Positions 16,759 through 26,297 are shown, numbered from the stretch's first letter. The stretch is DNA of 64,000 bases from CAYHBO01 sp964354855 (GCA_964354855.1 CAYHBO010000003.1:1-64000); one strand, 5' to 3'. Numbers and translations are program-made. Notes: generated by a model not told the origin, from the letters alone.

Positions 16759-18192
16759 ATGATTGATTCAAGAGGGTTTTTAGACCTTTCTTACCGAGAG
16801 CTTGAAGAAATGAATCTTCAAACCAAAGAACAACGCATGAATCGCATCACTGATGATCAGGCAAAAGAGTTGCGCATCAAATATCTCACCGACACCACAA
16901 GTATTAAAGCGGTTACCATCTGCTTTTCTGATCTTGAGGGTCGATTTCATATGCTCGATTATGACAAAAAATTTCTTTTAAAAAGTTACGACGCGCTTTC
17001 GTTTGATGGCTCATCGGTTCGTGGCTTCTCTCTCCAGCAAGAATCTGACTTACGGCTTAAAATTGACTGGTCTGCTTTTTATGTGGTGCCAGCGGATATT
17101 TTTGGTGCCGGGAAAGTACTGTTCTTTGCTGAAGTTTGTACGCGAGAAGGGGTTACTTATCCGGCGGATATGCGTGCACAGCTGCGTAACTACATGAGTG
17201 CTCTCTATAAAAAAAATGAAACGGTCTTGTATGCAGCGAATGAAGTAGAAGGCTTTATATTTCAGGGAAAAGAAGCCGAAAGTCGTTATCGTGAGACGGG
17301 AAAATTTGAATTTATTTCTACCGGTGGCTATTATCATTCGTTGCCGACCGATCCATTACGCTTATTCATGGATCGTGCGGCTGAAGCACAACGCGCTATG
17401 GGCTTTGAAAATGAGAAAGATCATCCAGAAGTTTCGCCATCACAATTTGAGATGAACTACTCCTACACTGAGATGCTTATTGCAGCGGATCAGGTTCAAC
17501 TCTATAAACTGTTGTGTCGTCAGGTTGCTTACAACCTTGGCATGACGGCGAGCTTCCTACCTAAGCCGATTACGGGGATTAATGGTAGTGGTATGCATAC
17601 CAACATTTCTATTAACAAAAAAAACAAAAATCTTTTCTATGACAAAGAAGGCAGAGATAATCTTTCAAAAATAGGATGGGATTTTGTTGATCGTATTCTT
17701 AACCATGCTGATGATATTTGTTTAGTCTTAAATCCAAGTGTTAATGCCTACCGTCGTCTTGATCCACACTACGAAGCGCCGAATCAAATCAAAGTTTCAG
17801 CCAATAATCGTGGTGCCATGGTGCGTATTCCGTGGGGGAATGAAAATTCAGCACGCATTGAAGTGCGTTCAGTGGCGCCTGATGCAAATCCGTACATGGT
17901 TATGTATGTACTTGCAAAAACGGGGCTTGAAGGCCAACCAGGGGATGTGAGTGATCCGGATAAACGTACAAGAACGCGCTTTTTGCCGGACAATATTTTG
18001 GATGCCATTAAATCATTTAAACAAAGTAAGTTTGTTGGAGAGTTGATGGGTGAGAGTATTCAGGGGAAATTTGCGGAGCTTAAGGTTGCTCAAGCTGATC
18101 GATGCCCAAAACTTTTAGGGACGATGATTAAGTCTGCTGAGATTCAGTTTCATCATGAAGTAACCAACCAATCGTTGTGGAATATGTTTTAG
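16759..18192 (+). CDS. glnA: Glutamine synthetase, type I
   Basis: 477 residues. It makes glutamine from glutamate, ammonia and ATP. Seen: FDGSSVRGFSLQQESDLRL, EVEGFIFQ (metal ligand region), ASFLPKPITGINGSGMHTNIS, the ATP and glutamate loop NRGAMVRIPWGNENSARIEVR, and DANPYMVMYVLAKTGLEG. A strong AAAGGGAG site supports the ATG at 16759, although residue 27 (MNRITDDQ) is also a possible start. The adenylylation tyrosine loop of enteric enzymes was not seen. It is convergent with the Nudix gene, whose stop is 2 bases away. Confidence 0.95.
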   Translation: MIDSRGFLDLSYRELEEMNLQTKEQRMNRITDDQAKELRIKYLTDTTSIKAVTICFSDLEGRFHMLDYDKKFLLKSYDALSFDGSSVRGFSLQQESDLRLKIDWSAFYVVPADIFGAGKVLFFAEVCTREGVTYPADMRAQLRNYMSALYKKNETVLYAANEVEGFIFQGKEAESRYRETGKFEFISTGGYYHSLPTDPLRLFMDRAAEAQRAMGFENEKDHPEVSPSQFEMNYSYTEMLIAADQVQLYKLLCRQVAYNLGMTASFLPKPITGINGSGMHTNISINKKNKNLFYDKEGRDNLSKIGWDFVDRILNHADDICLVLNPSVNAYRRLDPHYEAPNQIKVSANNRGAMVRIPWGNENSARIEVRSVAPDANPYMVMYVLAKTGLEGQPGDVSDPDKRTRTRFLPDNILDAIKSFKQSKFVGELMGESIQGKFAELKVAQADRCPKLLGTMIKSAEIQFHHEVTNQSLWNMF

Positions 18193-18193
18193 C

Positions 18194-18625
18194 CTACGCC
18201 TGTTCTGAATATTTAACATTCTTTTTGATGTGTTCCAGTGCACTGCGGTGTGCTGGAACCATATTTGCTGGTAAGTGATCATCAGAAACCCATAGTAGCT
18301 CAGTATGCTTGTTTGGTTCTTTATTATAAACTTCACCATTCCATTGAGTACATTCAAAGAGACATACAACGATTTCAAGGCCGTTTGTTTGCTTATAAAA
18401 GATGTGGACGAATTTCAAGTCTTCTGGATCTATGGTTATACCAACTTCTTCCCTTGCTTCTCTCACAATGGCTTGACGAAACGTTTCATATTGTTCAACA
18501 GCTCCCCCAACAATGCAGTATAAATTTGGGGCGAATAACGCGTCAGGAGCTCGCTTAAGTAAAGCTACTTTGCCATTGCGACGTAAAACAACTTGAGAAA
18601 ATATAGGCAGTTTGTGACTTGCCAT
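18194..18625 (-). CDS. Nudix hydrolase
   Basis: 143 residues. The Nudix box G-x5-E-x7-REAREEVGI is complete (GGAVEQYETFRQAIVREARE, then EVGI), so it should hydrolyse a nucleoside diphosphate linked to another group. The N-terminal VVLRRNGKVALLKRAPDALFAPNLYCIVGG and the later WNGEVYNKEPNKHTELLWVS are typical of the MutT-like small Nudix proteins. The exact substrate cannot be read from the sequence. It is convergent with glnA with almost no space between. Confidence 0.92.
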   Translation of the reverse strand: MASHKLPIFSQVVLRRNGKVALLKRAPDALFAPNLYCIVGGAVEQYETFRQAIVREAREEVGITIDPEDLKFVHIFYKQTNGLEIVVCLFECTQWNGEVYNKEPNKHTELLWVSDDHLPANMVPAHRSALEHIKKNVKYSEQA

Positions 18626-18888
18626 AGAAATGTGTCCTTTTTAAGCATTAAATAAGTTTTATAGCTTGTGTTGAGGACTGTTTACTTTAGGGGGAAAAAT
18701 GCGTTTAATCAAATGCTTTTGGGCGAAAATTGTGAAAAGTGATAAATAGGTATGTTTTTTACGGTTTTTACCCACTTTACTTTTCTTAATAAATTTATAT
18801 ACTAATTATAATTGTAATTATTTAATAATCTTTTAAACTGAAGAAACTTATAAGTTGAATAAAAAAGTAACAAATATTTTTTTTCGTG

Positions 18889-18920
18889 TATAATAAACCC
18901 CCCTATCTTTCAGGGGGTTT
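18889..18920 (+). promoter_or_regulatory. TATAAT box directly followed by a C6/G5 hairpin
   Basis: TATAAT at 18889-18894 is followed at once by AAACCCCCCTATCTTTCAGG and GGGTTTGTTTTC, a stem of AAACCCCC with GGGGGTTT. No good -35 is seen. The hairpin with its T-rich tail could be a terminator or leader attenuator; if the TATAAT is used, the transcript would begin inside it. The remaining 18626-18947 gap shows no gene. Confidence 0.45.
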
Positions 18921-18959
18921 GTTTTCTAATCGTTAATTAATTATTAAATGGAGGTTTCT

Positions 18960-19751
18960 ATGAACGTATTAAAATTTTTATTGGTTGGCGTATGTGCGCT
19001 TGGATTTATTGGTAATGCTGATGCAATGAGGTGGTGTTGTGGTAAAAAATCGGTAAGTATTAAAGAACCTAGAAGTGTTCCGCAGCAAAAATCAGGGCTT
19101 CAAATAGAATCAGGGCCTCAACCCTTAAATACTTCTGATTTAGAAGCTAGCCTCCCAAATTCGTCGATTGGCGAAGGATCTTTAGGAGATAGCCCAACTA
19201 AATACGTTTCTGGTGGTGTTGAAAATGCATCTTTAGGTGCGGCAAGAAAATCTTTTATGGAGGTTGAGCATGTTATACAGTCTTCTCATTTTAGTCCAGG
19301 TGACAAGGCAATCTATATGTTCTTATTAGAGTTTGTTAGAGATACATATTTTCCTGTTATTGTGCCAGCTCAGTTAACATCATGGAAAGATATTTATGGT
19401 GAGGCTAAAGGGCGTTTTGCAGAGGTAGAAAAGTTTTTTAATGAGCATAAAAATTATTTTATACAGGGGCTTGCTTTCAAGCATGTTCAACCTGAGAGTG
19501 ATCTCGAGGATCGTTTTGATAACATTTCATTAATATTTTTCAAAGCATTATATGATGCATTTTCTAAAAGAGGCTATGCAATCAATTATTTAGTATGGCT
19601 TCAGATTGCCGCGCCATTCTATTCTCATCAATTAAAAGAAGCTTATCCTGAATTGCCACAATTAGCCGCGAGTATATCAATGGTCCATGGCGAGCTTTCA
19701 CGATTTACTGGTAGCGTGGTGAACGGGCTTAGTGATTTGGTTGGAGAGTAG
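18960..19751 (+). CDS. Secreted hypothetical protein
   Basis: 263 residues. Start placed at 18960 because GGAGGTTTCT precedes ATGAACGTA; the in-frame ATG at 18948 contains the ribosome binding site itself. Signal peptide MNVLKFLLVGVCALGFIGNA with cleavage near ADA-MRWCCGKK. After a Ser/Gln-rich linker, residues ~90-260 are helical with regular hydrophobic spacing (SPGDKAIYMFLLEFVRDTYF, FDNISLIFFKALYDAFSKRG). No family is recognised and there is no partner gene nearby. Confidence 0.75.
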   Translation: MNVLKFLLVGVCALGFIGNADAMRWCCGKKSVSIKEPRSVPQQKSGLQIESGPQPLNTSDLEASLPNSSIGEGSLGDSPTKYVSGGVENASLGAARKSFMEVEHVIQSSHFSPGDKAIYMFLLEFVRDTYFPVIVPAQLTSWKDIYGEAKGRFAEVEKFFNEHKNYFIQGLAFKHVQPESDLEDRFDNISLIFFKALYDAFSKRGYAINYLVWLQIAAPFYSHQLKEAYPELPQLAASISMVHGELSRFTGSVVNGLSDLVGE

Positions 19752-19807
19752 GCGGTTTAGTTCTATAGCTTATTAATATTTTTTTAAGATATTTTCAGTC
19801 CTTATAC

Positions 19808-20074
19808 ACGTCATCCTCGCGCATGCGCATAGGCGTCAATTTAAGGAAGGAATCCTTAAGTCTTTGGTTGAAATGTGTATCCATACGTCATCCTCGCGAA
19901 TGCGGGGATCCAGGGCTTACTTACTCTTTACTGACTTTTTTTAAAAAAAGAAGTATAAAATTTTAAAAAAGAAAGAAGTCTTGGATCCCCGCATTCGCGA
20001 GGATGACGTGTCTGAGCAATTTATAGCTGATTTTCCCTTAAGTTGACGCCTATGCGCATGCGCGAGGATGACGT
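19808..20074. repeat. Outer palindromic element with 39-bp arms
   Basis: Arms 19808-19846 and 20036-20074 are inverted copies with one mismatch. Each begins ACGTCATCCTCGCGCATGCG and then CATAGGCGTCAA. Between them sits a complete second element. Confidence 0.93.
19885..20009. repeat. Inner palindromic element, 125 bp
   Basis: A complete copy with arms ACGTCATCCTCGCGAATGCG/GGGATCCAG and its complement. Its AT-rich centre matches the centre of the 16469 and 23700 copies in reverse orientation. It lies inside the outer element, so it probably arrived later. Confidence 0.9.
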
Positions 20075-20103
20075 AGTGTGATAACACTTAATAAAGGTTT
20101 TGC

Positions 20104-23100
20104 TTACCTCTGGTGATTTGCATACCAACCAACTAAGCGTACAAGATATTCTCGATTAACGCGCATCTCTATTGACTCACGTCGGTTGCTTTCATATGTG
20201 TAGTGCTGGGCAGCTTGTAAGAGTGTAAGGCCATTACATAAGCCTGTATCGCCTAGATTAACCCCTTGATATCTTCTTACACTTCTTGTTGTTGAATGTA
20301 TTAAAAGTGCTTCTGTTGCTGGTACGTTGCCATGAAACACTGCCAAATGAAAGGTGTTATATCCGGAATATTCTTCAAATGGATTATGCCCAGTATCTAA
20401 CAAGTAACCAATAACATGTTTTGGCATATTAAAATGTATAGCTGTATGTAAAACTGGTTCTTGTCGTTGAGCTGCTGAATTAGCGAGCCATGCAACAATA
20501 GAGTCATGAAATGTATTTGGGATCTGGTCTGTTTGGATTGCAGTTTCCGTAATTTCTGAGTCTGTCCATGTTGAATCAGATTGGAAGGTTCTTTCTTCTC
20601 TGATTTCATAGTCAGATTGCGGGGTTATTGTAGGACTAGGTTGATCGTCTGTTTGTAGTGAAAAATCTGCTTGTTCTGGTTTTGTTATGGTAGGTGCAGC
20701 TTGCGCTTCTGTTTGAATACTTCTGGTGTTACGGTTTGGTCGTATATGTGCTTGGGTTGCATGATCAGCTACTACTGTATCTGCTTGAGAGGCTTTACTT
20801 GAAACGCTTATTTTTGGTGTTGGTGGTGGCATTGGCATAGGACTTTGAGCTACTTTCTCAAGAGAAATATTTTCTTGCGTGAGTTTTTTGCAGCGCTCTT
20901 CGCAGCGCTTCATGTGATCGATTAAATCTTTATGGTAAGTAAGCAGCAACTCTTCTCGTTCCGTTTGTTCTTCTGTGTACATAGTTGTACGTGTTTCCAC
21001 TTCTTGAGTCGGTATTTGTCGTAAAGTTATTTGGTTGTGAGCCCAGGTAGTTTGTTGTTCAAGAGTTTTGCGGTCTCTTGCTTGTGCTACGCCAACACAA
21101 ATTCTGCCCAGACTATTCGTTGCATTAAATGTTTCTTCTGCTCGCCTGATAGATTCTTCAATTTGTAATACAGACATCTCATTAAGAATTTTGCGCTCGT
21201 TTGCTATCCAAGCTTCTACTCCGGTTGTATATGCTACCTCGAGTTGTGCAGTTTGATTATCTAAATGCCTTAAATAATCTTTGGGCTTGGTAACTCTAAA
21301 CATAAGATTACCTATTCCTTGTTCTGATAATAATCCATTTTCTTGTGCAATAGAGCGAGGGGTTATCTGTTTTCCGTCAATCATGGCAATGGCATCAGGA
21401 TTGGCGTTGTAAGACATTAAGAGTGCTGCAATAAGGGGATCATTACGAGCAGCTACAAGATGGAAAGGGGTTAATGCTTTTTTTGTGCGACGCTCTACTT
21501 CTTTTGAATTTAATGCAAGAAAAATACGTAAAGTTAGGCCATATCTTATTGACAGCTCATTGAAATTTTTTTTATTACAGGGGTTTTCTTGAATAACTAC
21601 GTGTACAGGGGCATAACCATCTTGATTAAATTGTCCAAGAAATTCAGGGTTACTTTTTGCTAATACCTCAACGCCTGAAGGGGATCCTATCTCTGCCATG
21701 GTGTGTAGGGGGTTATTTTTTTGAAAATTTTTGTTACCAAGTTCTTCTGGTGATAAGGGGTCTATAGAAGTTTTTTCTTCTACTGGCATGGCAACATAAA
21801 AGTAATAGAGTGCATGGGTTAAGAAGCGCAAAATAGTGATTAACTCTTGCTTTATGATGGGATCTTTTTCTGAATTTACTTTATTGACGGTTTCGGTTTT
21901 TAGTTTCTGTATGATGTTGTATATCTGAATGTGTGGCGACATGCGAGATAAAAATATCTTGATCAGTGATATATTTCTATTTTCTATAATAATTGAGAGG
22001 CAAGAGCTGATCTCATTATCGAATGTTTTTTTAGCAAGCAGGTAATCAATAATTTGTTCTAAAGATTCTTTTTCTTCTTCGATTTCAAATTCTTCTTCTG
22101 AAAATTTGCACGTATGTAATTTGATAGCAAGAACTAGAGGGGTAACTTTTAATCCGTGCCATGGTCTATCATCACAAGAAAGCGTTAGGTCGCCACCATG
22201 GTCAACGAGAACCTGAACAACCTGTACTGTTGAAGTGCGGATGGCGTATTCGAATGGACTCATGTCATCGTCATTGCCATCGTCAGGTTTACTTTTATTA
22301 ATAAATTTTTGTGTATCGATATTAATTTTTGGACATTCTTCTTTTAAAATCTTATCAACTTCATTTTTATCAAATTTTTCTATTGCGGTCATAAGAGCTG
22401 CATAAACTTTTTCTGTTTCTGCTTTTAGGTCTCCTAACATAAACTCTCCAATACTTGCTACTTTGATAAATCCATTCTTTGTAGCAATTGATAGAGGGGT
22501 TATTTCTTGCTCGCCAACTTTGGTAACGGCATCAAATCTTGTGCCATCACATTGCATTAATCTGCAAGCTGGAAGTGTTTTTTTTTGTAAGCAGGCGGTA
22601 TGCAGCGCGGTAAACCCTTCTAAATTTTCTCCAATTTTTGTACGTCTTGTTATTGCTTGTGGGTCTGATGTTAATAAAAGATTAAGACAAGAGTTATAAC
22701 GCATATCCAATTCATCACTTGCTTCACTTACAGGACTTGCTTTGATCAGCACATGAATCGGTGCATCGCCGGTGTCATTGAGGGCTCCAAAAAATTCTTT
22801 GTTTTTACTGAACCTTGAAATCCCCTCAAGATTACCAACTTCTGCCATAGTGTGGAGTACGGTGTTCCCAAGAAAATCTGGATGATTGAGTTGCTCAACC
22901 GGAATATTACTTACGCTGTTATGTAGAATGAGATTGAAAAGATGTTTTGTATGAAGTAAAAGGCGATGGATGGTTTTTAGTTTTTGCGTTATGTGAGGAG
23001 CAACCGCTGCATTGCCTTTAACTTCTTTTTCTTTCGTTATATTTTGCTCGATAAGACTTGAAAGGATATCTAATGATCCTTCGCAAGCGGGCATGCGGGC

Positions 23101-23649
23101 AAGAAATATTTTTACCAATGATTCATTTAAGCTTCCTGATGACCAGCAAAGACATTTAATGACATCTTCATCAAACATCTTTTTTGTTAACAGGTAATCG
23201 ACAATTTTTTCAAAATTTAGTTTTTTTTCTTTTGTGCTGGCTTCCGTGTGGCATTGTACTGCAGTGGTTAGCGGTGTTTGTGAAAAATTAGGGATAACTT
23301 CTACTGCTTCAGCTAGGTTGATATCTCCACCAAACTCAATGAGAACGCGAACAACATCCACATTACTATATTTTACTGCTTCATGAAAAATTGTCGTTCC
23401 GGTTTTGATATTGAGTGTGTTGATAGCATCTTGTGGCGTAACGTTAGGTGTAGGAAATTTTTCGGCCAAAATTCTTCTTAGTTCTTTTGCTTCTTTTCTT
23501 TCTATTGCGGTTATAGTTTTTTTATACCAGGCGTCAATAAGTTGGGGTGTTTTGTTGGGAGCGGCTTTTGTTGTTTTGTGCATGGCCTGAATTTGTGTGT
23601 TGAAGGTGAGTGCAAGAAGAAGGAGTAAATGTTTACATAGTGTTTTCAT
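20104..23649 (-). CDS. Large secreted ankyrin-repeat protein 1 (internally duplicated)
   Basis: About 1181 residues. Start at 23649 because AAAGAG sits at the same distance as in its paralogues. Signal peptide KTLCKHLLLLLALTFNTQIQ, then AMHKTT. Ankyrin units include TIFHEAVKYSNVDVVRVLIE, LHTMAEVGNLEGISRF and APIHVLIKASP; this whole module is repeated once more at residues ~430-800 (SPFEYAIRTSTVQVVQVLVD, LHTMAEIGSPSGVEVL, APVHVVIQENP), which explains the extra length. Then come coiled-coil helices, a disordered Pro/Gln/Thr linker with RSIQTE, SLQTDD and AIQTDQ motifs, and a C-terminal ankyrin pair (EPVLHTAIHFNMP, GYNTFHLAVFHGNVPATEAL) shared by the four tandem genes. Probably a host-directed scaffold or effector; no catalytic motif is seen. 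Confidence 0.88.
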   Translation of the reverse strand: MKTLCKHLLLLLALTFNTQIQAMHKTTKAAPNKTPQLIDAWYKKTITAIERKEAKELRRILAEKFPTPNVTPQDAINTLNIKTGTTIFHEAVKYSNVDVVRVLIEFGGDINLAEAVEVIPNFSQTPLTTAVQCHTEASTKEKKLNFEKIVDYLLTKKMFDEDVIKCLCWSSGSLNESLVKIFLARMPACEGSLDILSSLIEQNITKEKEVKGNAAVAPHITQKLKTIHRLLLHTKHLFNLILHNSVSNIPVEQLNHPDFLGNTVLHTMAEVGNLEGISRFSKNKEFFGALNDTGDAPIHVLIKASPVSEASDELDMRYNSCLNLLLTSDPQAITRRTKIGENLEGFTALHTACLQKKTLPACRLMQCDGTRFDAVTKVGEQEITPLSIATKNGFIKVASIGEFMLGDLKAETEKVYAALMTAIEKFDKNEVDKILKEECPKINIDTQKFINKSKPDDGNDDDMSPFEYAIRTSTVQVVQVLVDHGGDLTLSCDDRPWHGLKVTPLVLAIKLHTCKFSEEEFEIEEEKESLEQIIDYLLAKKTFDNEISSCLSIIIENRNISLIKIFLSRMSPHIQIYNIIQKLKTETVNKVNSEKDPIIKQELITILRFLTHALYYFYVAMPVEEKTSIDPLSPEELGNKNFQKNNPLHTMAEIGSPSGVEVLAKSNPEFLGQFNQDGYAPVHVVIQENPCNKKNFNELSIRYGLTLRIFLALNSKEVERRTKKALTPFHLVAARNDPLIAALLMSYNANPDAIAMIDGKQITPRSIAQENGLLSEQGIGNLMFRVTKPKDYLRHLDNQTAQLEVAYTTGVEAWIANERKILNEMSVLQIEESIRRAEETFNATNSLGRICVGVAQARDRKTLEQQTTWAHNQITLRQIPTQEVETRTTMYTEEQTEREELLLTYHKDLIDHMKRCEERCKKLTQENISLEKVAQSPMPMPPPTPKISVSSKASQADTVVADHATQAHIRPNRNTRSIQTEAQAAPTITKPEQADFSLQTDDQPSPTITPQSDYEIREERTFQSDSTWTDSEITETAIQTDQIPNTFHDSIVAWLANSAAQRQEPVLHTAIHFNMPKHVIGYLLDTGHNPFEEYSGYNTFHLAVFHGNVPATEALLIHSTTRSVRRYQGVNLGDTGLCNGLTLLQAAQHYTYESNRRESIEMRVNREYLVRLVGWYANHQR

Positions 23650-23699
23650 GAACATCTCTTTGGGTTAATTTTTTAGTGTTAGACAATATTTAGCGTATT

Positions 23700-23832
23700 A
23701 CGTCATCCTCGCGAATGCGGGGATCCAGGACTTCTTTCTTTTTTAAAATTTTCATACTTCTTTTTTTAAAAATTTTTAGGACGTTAGTAAAAGTAAGTGA
23801 GATCTGGATCCCCGCGTTCGCGAGGATGACAT
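23700..23832. repeat. Palindromic element (MITE-like), 133 bp
   Basis: Left arm ACGTCATCCTCGCGAATGCG/GGGATCCAGGAC; right arm GATCTGGATCCCC/GCGTTCGCGAGGATGACAT. It occupies the space between ankyrin genes 1 and 2 and could end the transcript of gene 2. Nothing else is seen in this gap. Confidence 0.9.
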
Positions 23833-23909
23833 AAATTAGAGTTAAAAACTTTAATAAGATTCTAAAATAAGACATTCATTATTTTCATGAAAATCTCTTT
23901 GAGTTATTA

Positions 23910-26297
23910 TTATTCTTGATTTGTATACAGAGCCCCAGCACTTATAAGCAACTGAATCATAGGTTCGTTACCTTGTGTTATGGCGGTTTGTAGCGGTGTT
24001 TCTGCTGATGATGTTGATGAAGGTCGATTGATAATCTGCTGAGCCCATGATCTGATATTTCCAGTTTCATCAAATAAAAACACATGAGCAATGTTTATAT
24101 AACCCAAGTACACAGTCCAATGAAATGTGGTATACCCCTGATATTCTTCGCATAGAGGGTTGTAATAAGGGTTATGGCTACCTGTGGCGCGTGGATGCAG
24201 TAAATAATTAATGATGGTTAGTGGCATGTTAAAGCACATTGCAGCATAAAGAACAGGGCACCGCATCTTTCGCGCAGCAATATTCAAAGATTTTGATATT
24301 GATTGGTAAAATTCTTGTTCTGTATCGGTACCATCAAGTTGATCTTCTGGTTCATGTTCTGTTGAATTACTACTTGTTGCGGCTACTTCGGTAGTTGGAG
24401 GGGATAGTTCTGGTGTTGCTGGCATGGTTGTCTTGAATAGGTCAGAGATGCTTTGCATGGCAATGCTTTCTTGATCAAACAGTTTATGTCTTGCATCGAG
24501 TCGAGCTGAACAATCTGCGATATGACCCAAAAGTTTCTGTTGATAATCCAAGAGAGCTTGTTGATTGTCGTCATTGGTTTTACTTGTGGCGATGAAATCT
24601 TTAAGTTCTTGAAGTTGTCTTTTTTGATCTGATACTGAAGCTTTGAGAGCTTGGTTTAAAGCTCTTTGTTCTCGTAATTGTGCCTGTTCATTTGTGAGTG
24701 TTTTGTGAAGATCTTTATGAGTCTTAGTAAGTTCTTGATGTGAAGCGTTGAGTTCTTGTTTTGCTGCGGCTTCTGATGCAAGCTTTTGCTGTAGCTGTAT
24801 ATTTGATGCGCCCTGTTTGCTGCCTTCACACATAATGTTACGATAGAATGCGTGTTCATTTATAAGTTCTTTTCGAGTATCAGTTTCTTTAAGTGATAAA
24901 GCTGTACGACTTGCTTCTAAAGCTGCTTGAATTTTTGTACAAGTCTCTTTGCGAGCTCTATCAATTTGTTTATCTAATGTTGCTCTGAATGCTGTTGCAA
25001 CAGTATCTCGTTGAGCAGCTTCTTCAAGTGTTAATTTGTTTACGTGATACTTAAGTCTTGTGCATTTATCGATAAGGTCTTTGATTATTTTTAGTTTGAT
25101 CATGCCGTTTTTTGTAGCAATGAATCGAGGTGTAATCAGTTGTCCGCTAACGGTAGCCTCTGCATCAGGATCAGCTTTCCCAAGTTGCATGAGAGCTGTT
25201 ACGGTTTTTTCATCTTTATTGCGAAGAGCCATACAAAGCGGGAGATATCCTTCTGTTGTGGGGCGTTCAGTGGCGAGAGGATCTTTCGTAATTAATGCAT
25301 GGAGGGTATCAATATATCGTTTACCAGCTTCTTGTAATGTTTGTTCTGTACGAGGAGCTGTTTCAATGGCCAGGTGGATTGGCGCAAAGCCATCATTATT
25401 GTATTGTTCAAAAAGTTTCTGATGTGTACTAAGAACCGTAATTGCTACCGGGTTTCCAATTTCTGCCATAGTGTGCATAGGAGTGTTACCACTAAATGTG
25501 GGGTTATTGAGAATCGCAGATGCTATCAGAGGAGTTTCTGGTGAGTCTAGAACAAGACTAAAAACATGTAATGTATGAATTAAAAATCGTTGGATAGTTG
25601 TAAGTTTTTCAATTTTTGCTTGGTCTTGATTTTGTTGAGCTGATAATATTTTTTGACGAACTTCTCTGATCTTTTCACGTAATACTACATATAATTCAGT
25701 ACAGATGGGCATGTAGGCAAGAAATTTTTTAATAAATAATTCACTTTCAAAGTGAACAATAATGTCGAAACATTGAAAGAAGGCCAGATCGAGTTTTTTT
25801 TGTTGAGAAAGTATAAATTCGACTATTTTTTCATTTTTTAATGCTACCGCAATGGTTAACAGTGTTTGTTTTATTCCTGGGATCCCTTCTCTTTCTTCAG
25901 CGAGTGTAACATCTCCCCCGAGCTCAACGAGTTTACGAATGACATTAATATCTCCGTCATCACAAGCATAATGAAGAAAATTTTGGCCTGGATTTTTGCC
26001 AAGTGAATTGATGAGTAATTCTGGCTTCATTCCGATCTTTTTAGCTTCTTGGATTACTATTTTTTCAATTTCAACTACATTTTTACTGTCTATTGCTTTT
26101 GCAAAATTTTCACAAAATTCTTCTATGGCTGCTAATACTACGTCGACTTGTTTTTTGGGGGGAAGTGGTTGACTTTGCATTTGCTTTTTTGTGAGCACTC
26201 CTGGGACCTTCCCCGTAGGTCTTTTTTTCATGGCCTGAATTTGTGTATTGAAGATGAGTGTAAGAAAAAGGAGTAGGTGTTTAAATAATGGGTTCAT
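23910..26297 (-). CDS. Secreted ankyrin-repeat protein 2
   Basis: 795 residues, tandem paralogue of its neighbours. Signal peptide HLLLFLTLIFNTQIQAMKKR. N-terminal module: NFLHYACDDGDINVIRKLVE, PMHTMAEIGNPVAITVL, APIHLAIETAPR, YLPLCMALRNKDEKTVTALM. Then about 200 residues of coiled coil (LASEAAAKQELNASHQELTK and onward), an acidic Ser/Thr linker, and the shared C-terminal ankyrin module PVLYAAMCFNMPLTIINYLL, YTTFHWTVYLGYINIAHVFL, TPLQTAITQGNEPMIQLLIS. SD AAGAGA precedes the ATG. Expected role: exported protein-binding scaffold. Confidence 0.88.
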   Translation of the reverse strand: MNPLFKHLLLFLTLIFNTQIQAMKKRPTGKVPGVLTKKQMQSQPLPPKKQVDVVLAAIEEFCENFAKAIDSKNVVEIEKIVIQEAKKIGMKPELLINSLGKNPGQNFLHYACDDGDINVIRKLVELGGDVTLAEEREGIPGIKQTLLTIAVALKNEKIVEFILSQQKKLDLAFFQCFDIIVHFESELFIKKFLAYMPICTELYVVLREKIREVRQKILSAQQNQDQAKIEKLTTIQRFLIHTLHVFSLVLDSPETPLIASAILNNPTFSGNTPMHTMAEIGNPVAITVLSTHQKLFEQYNNDGFAPIHLAIETAPRTEQTLQEAGKRYIDTLHALITKDPLATERPTTEGYLPLCMALRNKDEKTVTALMQLGKADPDAEATVSGQLITPRFIATKNGMIKLKIIKDLIDKCTRLKYHVNKLTLEEAAQRDTVATAFRATLDKQIDRARKETCTKIQAALEASRTALSLKETDTRKELINEHAFYRNIMCEGSKQGASNIQLQQKLASEAAAKQELNASHQELTKTHKDLHKTLTNEQAQLREQRALNQALKASVSDQKRQLQELKDFIATSKTNDDNQQALLDYQQKLLGHIADCSARLDARHKLFDQESIAMQSISDLFKTTMPATPELSPPTTEVAATSSNSTEHEPEDQLDGTDTEQEFYQSISKSLNIAARKMRCPVLYAAMCFNMPLTIINYLLHPRATGSHNPYYNPLCEEYQGYTTFHWTVYLGYINIAHVFLFDETGNIRSWAQQIINRPSSTSSAETPLQTAITQGNEPMIQLLISAGALYTNQE

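Larger units (their letters stand above)
19752..20103. other. Intergenic region filled by nested palindromic elements
   Basis: No gene seen in 352 bases; most of it is the nested element pair at 19808-20074. Confidence 0.8.

Noticed and set aside
18895..18930. Riboswitch before the secreted gene at 18960
   Set aside because: Only one short stem is seen; no known aptamer pattern.
23690..23875. 61-residue minus-strand reading frame with VILANAGIQ and DPRIREDD
   Set aside because: Entirely repeat sequence between two ankyrin genes; the same words come from any copy of the element.
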